This document shows, piece after piece, positions 33,469 through 43,117 of a stretch of 64,000 nucleotides of DNA. The translations under genes and the position numbers were made by a program. Within the stretch, counting starts at the first letter, position 1. Every line of letters starts with the position of its first letter. The stretch spans positions 2,356,001 through 2,420,000 of the forward strand of contig NZ_JBDFLX010000001.1 in NCBI RefSeq assembly GCF_047237965.1. The letters run 5' to 3'. A model generated the notes under the pieces. The model did no database searches, was not told the origin of the DNA, and saw nothing but the letters and a program-made list of their open reading frames with translations. The stretch comes from Noviherbaspirillum_A sp047237965. Lineage in GTDB: Bacteria; Pseudomonadota; Gammaproteobacteria; Burkholderiales; Burkholderiaceae_D.

Positions 33469-35250
33469 ATGTGCGGCATAGCAGGAGAACTGCGGTTCGA
33501 TCAACAATTTGCGGACGTCGCTGCGGTCGTCCGGATGGCGGAGTCGCAGGCGCGTCGCGGTCCCGACGGCGAAGGCATCTTCAGCCTCGGCAGCCGCTGC
33601 TTCGGCCACCGGCGCCTGTCCATCATGGACCTGAGCCAGCGCGCCCACCAGCCCTTCATCGACAATCTGCTCGGCCTGGGCATCGTCTTCAACGGCGCCA
33701 TCTACAACCATCACGAGCTGCGCGCAGAGCTGCAGGCGCAAGGCTATCAGTTCGCTTCCACCGGCGACACGGAAGTCATCATCAAGGCCTGGCATGCATG
33801 GGGACCGGCCGCATTGGACCGGCTGTACGGCATGTTTGCGTTTGCCCTGTGGGAACGCGATAGCGGCATCACTTACCTGGCGCGCGACCGGCTCGGCATC
33901 AAGCCGCTGTACTACGCGCAGGACCGGGAGCGGCTGCGCTTTGCCTCCACGCTGCCGGCGCTGCTCAAGGGCGGCGGCATCGACACCACGCTGGATGCGC
34001 AGGCGCTGCATCATTACCTGAGCTGGCATGCGGTGGTGCCGGCGCCGCTGACGATGCTGCGCGGCGTGAGAAAGCTCGCGCCCGCGACCTACATGACGGT
34101 GCATCCCGACGGCCGCAGCGAGACCACCACCTGGTGGCGTCTGGACTTCCCCGGCAAGGCCGAGGATGAACAGCGCAGCTTCGGGGAATGGCGCGACATG
34201 GTGCTGGAATCGCTGCGCCTGTCGGTCAAGCGGCGCCTGGTGGCCGACGTGCCGGTCGGCGTGCTGCTCTCCGGCGGCCTGGACTCCAGCCTGATCACCG
34301 GCCTGCTGGCCGAAGCCGGCACCAGGGACCTGCGCACCTACTCGATCGGCTTCGAGGCGGTGGACCAGGAGGCCGGCGACGAGTACTACTACTCGGACCT
34401 GATTGCGAAGCATTACGGCACCGTGCATGAAAAACTGCACATTCCCGCCGACCATCTGCTGGCCTCGCTGCCGGACGCGATCGCCGCGATGTCCGAGCCC
34501 ATGGTCAGCCATGACTGCGTGGCCTTCTACCTGCTGTCGCAGGCGGTGTCGAAGCACAGCCGCGTGGTGCAGAGCGGCCAGGGCGCCGACGAAGTGTTCG
34601 GCGGCTATCACTGGTATCCGCCGCTGGCCGACATGCATGACGACGAGGCCGGCGTGGCGGCCTATCGCAAGGTGTTCTTCGACCGCAGCCACCAGGACCT
34701 GATGGGACTGCTCCAGGCCGGCAAGGACATGCCCGACTGGAGCGGCAACTTCCTGCGCGACCATTTCGCGATGCCCGGCGCGAACAGCGCGATCGACCGC
34801 GCGCTGCGCCTCGACACCACGGTGATGCTGGTCGACGACCCGGTCAAGCGGGTCGACAACATGACCATGGCCTTCGGCCTGGAAGCGCGCGTGCCCTTCC
34901 TCGACCATGACCTGGTGGAGCTGGCGGCGCGCATCCCGGCGCGCCACAAGATCGCCGAGGGCGGCAAGTATGTGCTGAAGGAAGCGGCGCGCCGCGTGAT
35001 ACCGGCCGCGGTGATCGACCGTCCCAAGGGCTATTTCCCGGTGCCGGCACTGAAGTACCTGCGCGGCGATTTCCTGGAGTACGTGCGCGGCCTGCTCGAC
35101 TCGCCGCGCGCGCGCGAACGCGGCCTGTTCCAGCGCGACGCCGTGGAACGCATGCTGGCCGCGCCGGACAGCGCCATCACGCCGCTGCGCGGCTCCACCC
35201 TGTGGCAGCTGGCGCTGCTGGAAGCCTGGCTGCAGACCAATGGCCTGTGA
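33469..35250 (+). CDS. N-acetylglutaminylglutamine amidotransferase (NAGGN synthesis)
   Basis: 593 residues from the ATG at 33469, chosen because the processed N-terminal Cys must follow the Met (MCGIAGE). Asparagine-synthetase-like enzyme: glutaminase domain (C2, RRGPDGEG, IVFNGAIYNHHELR, ARDRLGIKPLYY) and an AMP-forming synthetase domain (LLSGGLDSSLITGLLAE; QSGQGADEVFGGYHWYP; VPFLDHDLVELA). In the NAGGN pathway it amidates the dipeptide N-acetylglutaminylglutamine to give an osmoprotectant. The two other pathway genes follow immediately, which makes this assignment much firmer than general asparagine synthetase. Confidence 0.92.
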   Translation: MCGIAGELRFDQQFADVAAVVRMAESQARRGPDGEGIFSLGSRCFGHRRLSIMDLSQRAHQPFIDNLLGLGIVFNGAIYNHHELRAELQAQGYQFASTGDTEVIIKAWHAWGPAALDRLYGMFAFALWERDSGITYLARDRLGIKPLYYAQDRERLRFASTLPALLKGGGIDTTLDAQALHHYLSWHAVVPAPLTMLRGVRKLAPATYMTVHPDGRSETTTWWRLDFPGKAEDEQRSFGEWRDMVLESLRLSVKRRLVADVPVGVLLSGGLDSSLITGLLAEAGTRDLRTYSIGFEAVDQEAGDEYYYSDLIAKHYGTVHEKLHIPADHLLASLPDAIAAMSEPMVSHDCVAFYLLSQAVSKHSRVVQSGQGADEVFGGYHWYPPLADMHDDEAGVAAYRKVFFDRSHQDLMGLLQAGKDMPDWSGNFLRDHFAMPGANSAIDRALRLDTTVMLVDDPVKRVDNMTMAFGLEARVPFLDHDLVELAARIPARHKIAEGGKYVLKEAARRVIPAAVIDRPKGYFPVPALKYLRGDFLEYVRGLLDSPRARERGLFQRDAVERMLAAPDSAITPLRGSTLWQLALLEAWLQTNGL

Positions 35251-35285
35251 CCCAGCGGCCCAACGATGAATATGGAAAGAAGCAA

Positions 35286-37001
35286 ATGAACACTCCGCAA
35301 CAACAAGGCGCCGGCACCACCTTGCGGCCGCCGCTGGCCACCGACGCTGAAACGAGCACCGCGCCGCACGCCAATGTGATCCTCGATTGCGGCTGGGGCC
35401 GCCTGATGTACGCGCCCTCGTTCGAATCCACCAGGCTGCTGGCCTCGGAACTGATGCAGGAAGAAGCCGGCAAGCGCGACATCGCGCTGTACGTGCAGGC
35501 GCCGCAGCTGCTGCTGGCCGAAGCGCCGGCCAGCCTGTTCCTCGATCCGTCGCTGATGTTCCGGCGGCCGCTGTCGGCCGATGCGCCGGCGGCCGGCACC
35601 GCGCAGGGCGTGGTGATACGGCGCCTGACCACGCGCGCCGACATTGCCGCGATGAACCGGCTCTACAGCATGCGCGGCATGGTGCCGCTGGAGCCGCGCA
35701 CCGTGTGGCGGCAGCGCGAATCGGATGCGCTGATCTACCTGATCGCCGAGGATGAACGCACCGGCGAAGTGATCGGCTCGGTGATGGGCGTGGACCATGC
35801 GCTGGCCTTCGGCGACCAGGAAGGCGGCAGCAGCTTCTGGTGCCTGGTGGTCGATCCGCAAACCACCATGGCCGGCGTCGGCACGTCGCTAGTCAACCAG
35901 CTGATCGATCTCTTCACCAGCCGCGGCCGCGCCTTCCTTGACCTGTCGGTGCTGCACACCAACCAGAATGCAATCGGCCTGTACCAGAAGCTGGGCTTTA
36001 CGCAGACCACCGGCTTTGCGGTCAAGCACAAGAACTCGATCAACGAGCGGCTGTTCATCGATACCGCCGAGGTGTCGGCGCTCAACCCCTATGCCCGCAT
36101 CATCGTGGACGAAGCGCGCCGGCGCGGCGTCGGCGTGGAAATCGTCGATGCCGAGGCCGGCATCTTCAAGCTGCGCCATGTCGGCCATGAAATGCTGTGC
36201 CGGGAATCCCTGACCGAGCTGACCGGCGGCGTCGCCATGACCTGGTGCCAGGACAAGGTGCTGACGCTGCGGCGCCTGGCGTCGGTCGGCCTGCGCGTGC
36301 CGCAGCAGCGGGTGGCCGGCGACGCCGAGGCCGACGCCGCCTTTCTGCGCGAGCATGGCGAGATCGTGGTCAAGCCGGCGCTGGGCGAACAGGGCAAGGG
36401 CATCAGCATGGGCGTGCGCACCGAAGAGGACCTGGCCAATGCGATACAGCGGGCACAGAAGGAAGGCGGCCATGTGGTGCTGGAGCAATTCTGCAGCGGA
36501 CAGGACCTGCGCATCGTCGTGATCGGCTACAAAGTCGTGGCCGCGGCGATACGCCGGCCGGCCGAAGTCACAGGCGACGGCCAGTCCACGCTGGCGCAGC
36601 TGATCGAGCGCCACAGCGCGCGGCGCGCGGCCGCCACCGGCGGTGAAAGCCGCATTCCGATGGATGCCGAAACCGAGCGCTGCCTGGCCGAACAGGGCCT
36701 GACGATGGCATCGGTGCCGGAAGACGGCCAGCGGGTGCAGGTGCGCAAGACCGCGAACCTGCACACCGGCGGCACCATCCACGATGTCACCGCGTCATTG
36801 CATCCGACGCTGCGCGCCGCGGCCGAAAGCGCGGCGCGGGCGCTGCGCATCCCGGTGGTGGGCCTCGACTTCCTGGTGCCTGCGCCGGAGCAGGAAGAGT
36901 ACGTGATCATCGAGGCCAATGAACGTCCCGGCCTTGCCAACCATGAGCCGCAGCCGACCGCGCAGCGCTTCATCGACCTCCTGTTTCCCTATACCGCCTG
37001 A
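35286..37001 (+). CDS. N-acetylglutaminylglutamine synthetase
   Basis: 571 residues from the ATG at 35286 (GGAAAG upstream). Two fused domains: an N-terminal GNAT acetyltransferase (GEVIGSVMGVDHA ... WCLVVDPQTTMAGVGTSLVNQL ... LHTNQNAIGLYQKLGF, about 140-240) and a C-terminal ATP-grasp ligase (EIVVKPALGEQGKGISMGV ... VVLEQFCSGQDLRIVVIG ... IEANERPGLANH, about 330-571). The pair would acetylate glutamine and join a second glutamine. This GNAT/ATP-grasp fusion is specific to NAGGN operons. It lies 35 bases after the amidotransferase gene. Confidence 0.92.
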   Translation: MNTPQQQGAGTTLRPPLATDAETSTAPHANVILDCGWGRLMYAPSFESTRLLASELMQEEAGKRDIALYVQAPQLLLAEAPASLFLDPSLMFRRPLSADAPAAGTAQGVVIRRLTTRADIAAMNRLYSMRGMVPLEPRTVWRQRESDALIYLIAEDERTGEVIGSVMGVDHALAFGDQEGGSSFWCLVVDPQTTMAGVGTSLVNQLIDLFTSRGRAFLDLSVLHTNQNAIGLYQKLGFTQTTGFAVKHKNSINERLFIDTAEVSALNPYARIIVDEARRRGVGVEIVDAEAGIFKLRHVGHEMLCRESLTELTGGVAMTWCQDKVLTLRRLASVGLRVPQQRVAGDAEADAAFLREHGEIVVKPALGEQGKGISMGVRTEEDLANAIQRAQKEGGHVVLEQFCSGQDLRIVVIGYKVVAAAIRRPAEVTGDGQSTLAQLIERHSARRAAATGGESRIPMDAETERCLAEQGLTMASVPEDGQRVQVRKTANLHTGGTIHDVTASLHPTLRAAAESAARALRIPVVGLDFLVPAPEQEEYVIIEANERPGLANHEPQPTAQRFIDLLFPYTA

Positions 37002-37007
37002 GCCCCC

Positions 37008-38240
37008 ATGCAGAAACTCCCGATTGATGCCGACTACCTCAAGACCACGCTGCTCGAACTGCTGGCCATCCCCAGCCCGACCGGGCTGACCGATGAAATC
37101 GTCCACTACACCGGCGCCAAGCTCGAAGCGCTCGGCGTGGCCTATGAACTGACCCGGCGCGGCACGATCCGCGCCATCCTGCGCCGCAACCTGCCGGAAC
37201 GGCGGCGCACCAACCCGGCCTGCGCCATCGTCGCCCATCTCGACACGCTGGGCGCGATGGTGCGCGAGATCAAGCCCAGCGGCCGGCTGTCGCTGATGCC
37301 GGTGGGCACCTGGTCAAGCCGCTGGGCCGAAGGCGGCCGCGTCACGCTGTTTACCGATACCGGCCGCGAGCGCGGCTCGGTGCTGCCATTGATGGCCTCG
37401 GGCCATGTGTACAACGAGGCCATCGACAGCCAGCCGGTCAACTGGGACCAGCTCGAACTGCGCATCGACGCGCCGATCTCGTCGGCGGCGGACGCAAAGG
37501 CGCGCGGCATCCAGATCGGCGACTTCGTTGCCTTCGACGCCGCGCCGGAAGTGCTGGAAAACGGCTACATCGTCTCGCGCCACCTCGACGACAAGGCCGG
37601 CGTGGCCGCGGTGCTGGCCGCGTTGAAGGCCGTGGTCGACAGCAAGGCCACGGTGCCGATGAACTGCCACCTGGTGTTTACGCTGACCGAGGAGGTCGGC
37701 TCGGGCGCACGCGCCGTGATCGAGAGCGACGTCAGCGAAGTCATCGGCGTGGACATCGGCCCGGTGGCCACCGGCCAGGGCGCGCATGAACTGGGCGTCA
37801 CCATCCCGCTGATGGACTCGGCCGGGCCGCACGACTACCACCTGACGCGGCGCCTGCTGCGGCTGTGCGAGGATCACGACATCCCGAGCCACCGCGATGT
37901 ATTCCGCTTCTACCATTCCGACGCCAGCGCGGCGGTGAATGCGGGCCACGACGTGCGCACGGCCCTGCTGTGCTTCGGCGCCGACGCCTCGCACGGCTAT
38001 GAGCGCACCCATCTGTCGGGCCTGGTCAACCTGGCCGAACTGCTGGCGCTGTATATCCAGAGCGGCCCCACCATCGCCAGCGACCGCGAGCGCTGGGTCG
38101 ATTCGGTGGAAGGCTTTTCCCATCAGCTCGATGCCGACCAGCTGGCGCGCGCCGACACGCCGTTGCCGGATGCGAACGAACTGGTGCGGCCGGGCGAGAC
38201 GGCCGCGGCGGACGAGGAAAAGGGCGACGCCAAGGCCTGA
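37008..38240 (+). CDS. M42-family metallopeptidase of the NAGGN osmoprotectant system
   Basis: 410 residues. Cobalt/zinc aminopeptidase fold. The metal and catalytic segments are present: AIVAHLDTLGAMV, VSRHLDDKAGVAAVLAAL, FTLTEEVGSGA and EVIGVDIGPVATG, then DASHGYERTH near the C-terminus. The role in NAGGN metabolism is not settled; turnover of the osmolyte or removal of side products is the usual guess. It begins six bases after the synthetase stop, so it is clearly in the same operon. Confidence 0.88.
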   Translation: MQKLPIDADYLKTTLLELLAIPSPTGLTDEIVHYTGAKLEALGVAYELTRRGTIRAILRRNLPERRRTNPACAIVAHLDTLGAMVREIKPSGRLSLMPVGTWSSRWAEGGRVTLFTDTGRERGSVLPLMASGHVYNEAIDSQPVNWDQLELRIDAPISSAADAKARGIQIGDFVAFDAAPEVLENGYIVSRHLDDKAGVAAVLAALKAVVDSKATVPMNCHLVFTLTEEVGSGARAVIESDVSEVIGVDIGPVATGQGAHELGVTIPLMDSAGPHDYHLTRRLLRLCEDHDIPSHRDVFRFYHSDASAAVNAGHDVRTALLCFGADASHGYERTHLSGLVNLAELLALYIQSGPTIASDRERWVDSVEGFSHQLDADQLARADTPLPDANELVRPGETAAADEEKGDAKA

Positions 38241-38263
38241 TCAGGCGGTCGCGGCAACGCCCC

Positions 38264-40963
38264 TCATGCCGGCTGCTGCGCCGTTTGCTGCAGCGGCAGC
38301 CGCAGCACTGCCACGCCCTCGCCCACCGCCGGATGCACATCGAAGCCCAGCTTCCTGACCATGTCCAGCAGCGGCCGGTTGTCCAGCAGCGCCTCGCCGA
38401 CGATTTCCCGGGTGCCGCGGCTCCTGCAATAGGCGATCAGCTTGTGCATCAGCATCATGCCCAGCCCGCGGCCCTTCATGTCGGAGCGCACGATGATGGC
38501 GAACTCGGCCTTGATGTTGTCGGGGTCGGCAATGGCGCGCGCCACGCCCAGGGTTTCCTGGCTGCCATCGGCACGCCGGCGCACGGCAACAAAGGCCATC
38601 TCGCGGTCATAGTCGATCTGGGTCAGGCGTGCCAGTTGCGACGGCCGCAGCTCGCGCATGCGGGAGAAGATGCGAAAGCGCACATCCTCGGGGTCGAGCG
38701 CATTGAAGAAGTGCAGGTGTTCCTCGCCGTCCTCGGGCCGGATCGGCCGCAGCAACAGGGTTTCATCCTGCCATGGCACCGTTTCCTCCAGTTCGTTCGG
38801 ATAGGGCCGGATCGCCAGCCTGGCCCGGCCATCGCCGACCGGGCGCGGCGCCAGCTTGACGCGGGCATCCAGCGCGATCACGCCGTTGGCATCGGCCAAT
38901 AGCGGATTGATGTCGAGCTCGACGATCTCCGGGATGTCGGTCACCAGATGCGACAGCTTGACCAGCGTCAGGCAGATGGCGTCGATGTCGGCCGGCGCCT
39001 GGTTGCGGTAGCCGCGCAGCAGCCTGGCAACCCGCGTGCGCGCCACCATCGCCTGCGCCAGCGGCATGTTCAATGGCGGCAGCTCCATGGCATGGTCGGC
39101 GGTGACTTCCACGGCAATGCCGCCCTGGCCGAACAGCAGCACCGGGCCAAAGACGGGATCGGTGGCAACGCCGACGATCAGCTCGTGCGCGCGCGGCCGG
39201 CGCGCCATGGCCTGCACTGTGAAGCCCGACAGCGTGGCCTCGGGCAGAAGGTCGCGCAGGCGCCGCTGCATCGCGGTGGCCGCGGCCAGCACCGCCGGCG
39301 CGTCCTCCAGGTCCAGCACCACGCCGCCGACGTCGGACTTGTGGCTGATCTGCGGCGACAGGATCTTCAGCGCCACCGGGAAGCCGATCTCGCTGGCCGC
39401 CGCCGCCGCTTCCTCGGCGCTGGCGGCGGTGCGGGTGGCCACCACCGGAATGCCGTAGGCCGCCAGCAGCCGATGCGATTCGGGTTCGCTCAGCATGCTG
39501 CGGCAACCGGCGAGCACCTCGCGCACCAGTTCGCGGGCGGCGGCACGGTCGGCACCGAAGTCCTGCGGCAGCGAGGGCGGCACCTGCATCAGCAGTTCCT
39601 GGTTGCGCCGGTACTGCACGATCTGCATGAAGCCGCGCACCGCTTCCTCGGGCGTGTCATAGGTGGGGATGCCCTGGTCGGCAAACACCTGGCGCGCCGC
39701 CGCCAGTCCGTCGCCGCCCAGCCAGCAGGCCAGCACGTTGCGCGCGCTCTTGGCCAGCAGCGGCGCGACTGCCTCGGCCACGTCCATGCTGGGCACGATG
39801 GCAGTCGGCGCATGGATGAACAGCAGCGCGTCCGAGCCCGGATCGGCCAGCAGGAGTTCGGCCGCCTGCCGGTAGCGTTCGGCCGGCGCATCGCCGATGA
39901 TGTCGACCGGATTGCCATGCGACCAGGTCAGCGGCAGCACGGCGTCCAGCGCTTGCAGGGTTTGCGGCGCCAGCGTGGCGAGCTTGCCGCCGTCGGCGAT
40001 CAGGGCGTCGGTCGCCATCACGCCCGGGCCACCGCCATTGGTGAGGATGCAAAGCCGTTCGCCCACCAGCGGCCGCGCCCGTCCCAGCGTTTCCACCGCC
40101 GAGAACAGGTCTTCGGTGGAATCGACCCGCAGCATGCCGGCGCGGCGTATCGCGGCGTCGTACACATCGTCCGCGCCGGCCATGGCGCCGGTGTGCGAGG
40201 CCGCCGCGCGCGCGCCTTCGGCGGCGCGGCCGGCCTTGATCACCAGCACCGGCTTGCTGCGCGCCGCCGCCCGCGCCGCCGACATGAATTTGCGGGCATC
40301 GCGGATGTCCTCTATATAGAGCAGGATGGCGCGGGTGGCGCTGTCGCCGGCCAGATAGTCGAGCAGGTCGCCGAAGTCGATGTCGGCGGCTTCGCCCAGC
40401 GATACGAAGCGCGAGAAGCCGATGCCGCGGCTGCCGGCCCAGTCCAGCACGCCCGTCACCAGTGCGCCCGACTGCGACACGAACGCCAGCTTGCCCGGGC
40501 GCGCGCCCATGTGCGCGAAGCTGGCGTTGAGGCCGATGCCGGGCACCAGCATGCCCACGCAATTGGGGCCGAGGATGCGCAAGAGCGAGGTGCGCGCCGC
40601 GTCCAGCATGCGCTGCTTCAGGCTCACGCCATGCCGGTCCACGGCGCTGCCCAGGCCAGCGGTCAGCACGATGGCGGCGCGGGTGCCGCGCGCGCCCAGT
40701 TGCGCGATCAGGTCCGGCACCGTGTGCGGCGGCGTGCAGATCACGGCCAGGTCGGGCGCCGCCGGCAGCGCGGCCACGTCGCGGTAGACCGGCTGGCCGG
40801 CAAGTTCGTCGTACTTGGGATTGACCGCGTACAGCGCGCCGCGGAAGCCGCCGGCCAGCAGATTGGCCAGCACGGTGGCGCCCACGCTGTGCGGCCGCGC
40901 CGACGCGCCGATCACCGCGACCGACTTCGGCTCGAACAGGTATTGCAGGTTGCGTGTGCTCAT
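38264..40963 (-). CDS. Pat-like ADP-forming acetyl-CoA synthetase with C-terminal GNAT domain
   Basis: 899 residues from the ATG at 40963; a GTG at 40975 is the alternative. Order: CoA-binding domain (EPKSVAVIGASARPHSVG), ligase CoA domain (FVSQSGALVTGVLDW; ASHTGAMAGADDVYDAA with the usual phospho-His region), ATP-grasp (GFPVALKILSPQISHKSDVGGVVL; ELDINPLLAD) and a GNAT domain from about residue 720 (GVARAIADPDNIKAEFAIIVRSDMKGRGLGMMLM). Salmonella Pat (protein lysine acetyltransferase) has this architecture and acetylates acetyl-CoA synthetase. Whether the synthetase part is active is unknown. It diverges from a universal stress protein gene, with 154 bases between. Confidence 0.85.
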   Translation of the reverse strand: MSTRNLQYLFEPKSVAVIGASARPHSVGATVLANLLAGGFRGALYAVNPKYDELAGQPVYRDVAALPAAPDLAVICTPPHTVPDLIAQLGARGTRAAIVLTAGLGSAVDRHGVSLKQRMLDAARTSLLRILGPNCVGMLVPGIGLNASFAHMGARPGKLAFVSQSGALVTGVLDWAGSRGIGFSRFVSLGEAADIDFGDLLDYLAGDSATRAILLYIEDIRDARKFMSAARAAARSKPVLVIKAGRAAEGARAAASHTGAMAGADDVYDAAIRRAGMLRVDSTEDLFSAVETLGRARPLVGERLCILTNGGGPGVMATDALIADGGKLATLAPQTLQALDAVLPLTWSHGNPVDIIGDAPAERYRQAAELLLADPGSDALLFIHAPTAIVPSMDVAEAVAPLLAKSARNVLACWLGGDGLAAARQVFADQGIPTYDTPEEAVRGFMQIVQYRRNQELLMQVPPSLPQDFGADRAAARELVREVLAGCRSMLSEPESHRLLAAYGIPVVATRTAASAEEAAAAASEIGFPVALKILSPQISHKSDVGGVVLDLEDAPAVLAAATAMQRRLRDLLPEATLSGFTVQAMARRPRAHELIVGVATDPVFGPVLLFGQGGIAVEVTADHAMELPPLNMPLAQAMVARTRVARLLRGYRNQAPADIDAICLTLVKLSHLVTDIPEIVELDINPLLADANGVIALDARVKLAPRPVGDGRARLAIRPYPNELEETVPWQDETLLLRPIRPEDGEEHLHFFNALDPEDVRFRIFSRMRELRPSQLARLTQIDYDREMAFVAVRRRADGSQETLGVARAIADPDNIKAEFAIIVRSDMKGRGLGMMLMHKLIAYCRSRGTREIVGEALLDNRPLLDMVRKLGFDVHPAVGEGVAVLRLPLQQTAQQPA

Positions 40964-41117
40964 GAAGCGCTCCACAAGAGGGGTATCGGAACATTTTGAC
41001 CTGGGTCAAACGGCGCAGAAACATGGCGCGGCAAGGCATTGGAACAGTGGACTGCCGAGTAAGAGAATCTTAGGCTAGACATGCAAACCTTTCCAAAATT
41101 CCAGCAAGGAGATTGTG

Positions 41118-41957
41118 ATGAGCTACAAGACCATTGTGGTGCATGTCGACCGGTCCAGGCATGCGCCGCAGCGTATCCGCATCGCCGCCGAGCTTGCCCT
41201 GCGCGACAATGCGCACCTGACCGGCGTGGCCATGACCGGCATCTCGCGCTATCTGCTGGAGGGCGACGTGGTCAATCAGCATGAACCGGTCCTGGTCACC
41301 CATCTCGACTATCTTCGCAAGGAAGCCGAACAGGCGCTGACGCAGTACGAGGAGACCGTGCGCCGCATGGGCGTGCTGTCCTGGGAAAAACGCCTGGTCG
41401 ACGACGAGCCCGCCGGCGGCCTCAGCCTGGAAGCGCGCTATGCCGACCTGGTGGTGATGAGCCAGACCGACACCAGCGAATCGCTGCCGGGCATCATGAG
41501 CGACTTTCCCGAGTATGTGGTGATGAACGCCGGCCGGCCGGTGCTGCTGGTGCCTTACGCCGGCGAATTCACGCAGCTTGGCCGCAAGGTGCTGCTGGCC
41601 TGGGACGGCAGCATGGAAGCCAGCCGCGCCATCAACGGCGCCATGCCGATGCTGCGTCAGGCGCAGGAGGTGAAGGTGGTGGTGTTCAATGCCGAGCGCC
41701 AGGTCAATGTGCATGGCGAGCAGCCGGGCGCCGACCTGGCGCTCTACCTGGCGCGCCACGGCGTGAAGGTGGATGTGCTGCAGGAAACCACCGAGCAGGA
41801 CAGCGGCAATGCGCTGTTGTCGCTGGCGGCCGATGTGAATGCCGACCTGCTGGTGATGGGCTGCTATGCGCATTCGCGGTTCCGCGAAGTGCTGCTGGGC
41901 GGCGCCACCCGCACGGTGCTGGAATCGATGACGCTGCCGGTGCTGATGTCCCACTGA
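41118..41957 (+). CDS. Universal stress protein, double-length
   Basis: 279 residues from the ATG at 41118, with AAGGAG upstream. UspA fold in tandem: first half starts SYKTIVVHVDRSRHAPQRIRIAAELAL, second half starts RKVLLAWDGSMEASRAINGAMPML. The C-terminal half keeps the nucleotide-loop pattern LLVMGCYAHSRFREVLLGGATRTVLESM. Two-domain Usp proteins respond to energy and redox stress. Its neighbours are Pat-like, hemerythrin, a second Usp and a nitronate monooxygenase gene. Confidence 0.88.
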   Translation: MSYKTIVVHVDRSRHAPQRIRIAAELALRDNAHLTGVAMTGISRYLLEGDVVNQHEPVLVTHLDYLRKEAEQALTQYEETVRRMGVLSWEKRLVDDEPAGGLSLEARYADLVVMSQTDTSESLPGIMSDFPEYVVMNAGRPVLLVPYAGEFTQLGRKVLLAWDGSMEASRAINGAMPMLRQAQEVKVVVFNAERQVNVHGEQPGADLALYLARHGVKVDVLQETTEQDSGNALLSLAADVNADLLVMGCYAHSRFREVLLGGATRTVLESMTLPVLMSH

Positions 41958-41969
41958 CACGGCACGCAG

Positions 41970-42003
41970 AGCGCCGCGTCCGCAACGGCGGCGCGGCGCT
42001 TTG
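41970..42003 (+). terminator. Possible terminator between convergent usp and hemerythrin genes
   Basis: AGCGCCGCG (41970-41978) pairs with CGCGGCGCT (41992-42000), followed by TTGCGTTTC. The T-run is weak, so activity is uncertain. Confidence 0.4.
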
Positions 42004-42018
42004 CGTTTCATGCATCCA

Positions 42019-42672
42019 TCACAGCGCCGGCCCCAGTCCCCATGGGGCTGGCGTGATGCTGACGATGGTGGTGTAGAGCCGTTCGAAGTCCTGTTTCAGG
42101 TCCAGGCCGGCCAGCGGATCGCGGTTGCCGGCGAATGCCTCGTCAGCTTCCTGCCATTCCTGCTCGGTCAGATGCTCGCGCAGCGCCGGAAAGATCACCT
42201 CCTCTTCCAGCCGCATGTGTCGGGAATAAAAGTCGGCATAGCGCTTTACCTGCTGCACGAAATACGCCAACTCCACCGGCCCGCCGAATTCATGCCGGGC
42301 CAGCGCATGCGCCAGCCTGCGCACCATCGCCTCGCCCTGCGCATGCTGCACTTCCAGTTCCACCAGCATCGCGTCATGCAGATGGGTATGGTCGCGCAGC
42401 GGCGCGAACAGGAAGCGGTCTTCCTTGGGATGATGCAGGCGCCCGGGGTATTCGCTGATATACAGCAGCATGGCGCGCAGCACCTTCAGGTCCGGCCGCA
42501 GGCCCTCTTCCTCCATGGCCCGCGCCAGGTGACGCATGCCATGCACCACGGCTGCGAGCCGCTCATGCTCTTCGCGAACGATGCGCAGCGCCAGCGGCTG
42601 CCTGCCCGCCGGCGCCGAAGGGGCGGCAGGTCCATGCCGGCCGGTACGCTCGGCACTGTCAGTCGATGCCAT
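42019..42672 (-). CDS. Hemerythrin HHE domain protein
   Basis: 217 residues from the ATG at 42672; the longer frame is the shadow of the upstream Usp gene. A four-helix hemerythrin-like diiron domain: LRIVREEHERLAAVVHGM, YISEYPGRLHHPKEDRFLF, ELEVQHAQGEAM and YADFYSRHMRLEEEVIFPALREHL supply the His and acidic ligands. Such proteins bind oxygen or NO, or act in iron-sulfur repair. It is 10 bases after the single-domain Usp gene and thus in one leftward unit with it. Confidence 0.85.
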   Translation of the reverse strand: MASTDSAERTGRHGPAAPSAPAGRQPLALRIVREEHERLAAVVHGMRHLARAMEEEGLRPDLKVLRAMLLYISEYPGRLHHPKEDRFLFAPLRDHTHLHDAMLVELEVQHAQGEAMVRRLAHALARHEFGGPVELAYFVQQVKRYADFYSRHMRLEEEVIFPALREHLTEQEWQEADEAFAGNRDPLAGLDLKQDFERLYTTIVSITPAPWGLGPAL

Positions 42673-42682
42673 GCCGCTCTCC

Positions 42683-43117
42683 TTATCGGTAGACCATGAC
42701 GGGGATGGTCGTGTGGGCCAGCACGCGCTGCGTCTCGCTGCCCAGCAGCAGGCGGTCAAGGCCGCGCCGGCCATGCGACGCCATCCAGATGCAGTCGCAG
42801 CCGCGCTCCTCGGCCAGCGCAACGATTTCCCGCCACGGGTCGGGTGCATAGCGCACCACCAGTTCACAGCGCACATGCTCGCGCGCCGCGGCTGCCGCGA
42901 TCGGCTCCATCAATGCCTGCGCCTCCGCCCGCGCCGCTGCCTCGAAGGCATTGAGGTCGACCATGGCGCCGGCCTCGGGCAGCAGCGGATACATCACCGC
43001 GACCGACAGCACGACCAGTTCCGCCCCGGACTCCCGGGCGAAGGCAAGCGCCGCGTCAGCCGCTTTGGCCGACAACGGCGAGCCGTCGCTGGCCAGCAGT
43101 ATCTTCGAAAACATCAT
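42683..43117 (-). CDS. Universal stress protein, single domain
   Basis: 144 residues. MMFSKILLASDGSPLSAKAADAAL is the Usp N-terminus, and the ATP-binding loop is WMASHGRRGLDRLLLGSETQRVLAHTTIPVMVYR (G-x2-G-x9-G-S). It probably binds ATP. It overlaps the 3' end of the nitronate monooxygenase-like gene by about 60 bases in another frame, an unusually long overlap, and is followed by the hemerythrin gene. Confidence 0.88.
   Translation of the reverse strand: MMFSKILLASDGSPLSAKAADAALAFARESGAELVVLSVAVMYPLLPEAGAMVDLNAFEAAARAEAQALMEPIAAAAAREHVRCELVVRYAPDPWREIVALAEERGCDCIWMASHGRRGLDRLLLGSETQRVLAHTTIPVMVYR

Noticed and set aside
38948..40999. 683-codon rightward frame
   Set aside because: Antisense to the Pat-like gene, with low-complexity Arg/Gly/Gln composition and no domain.
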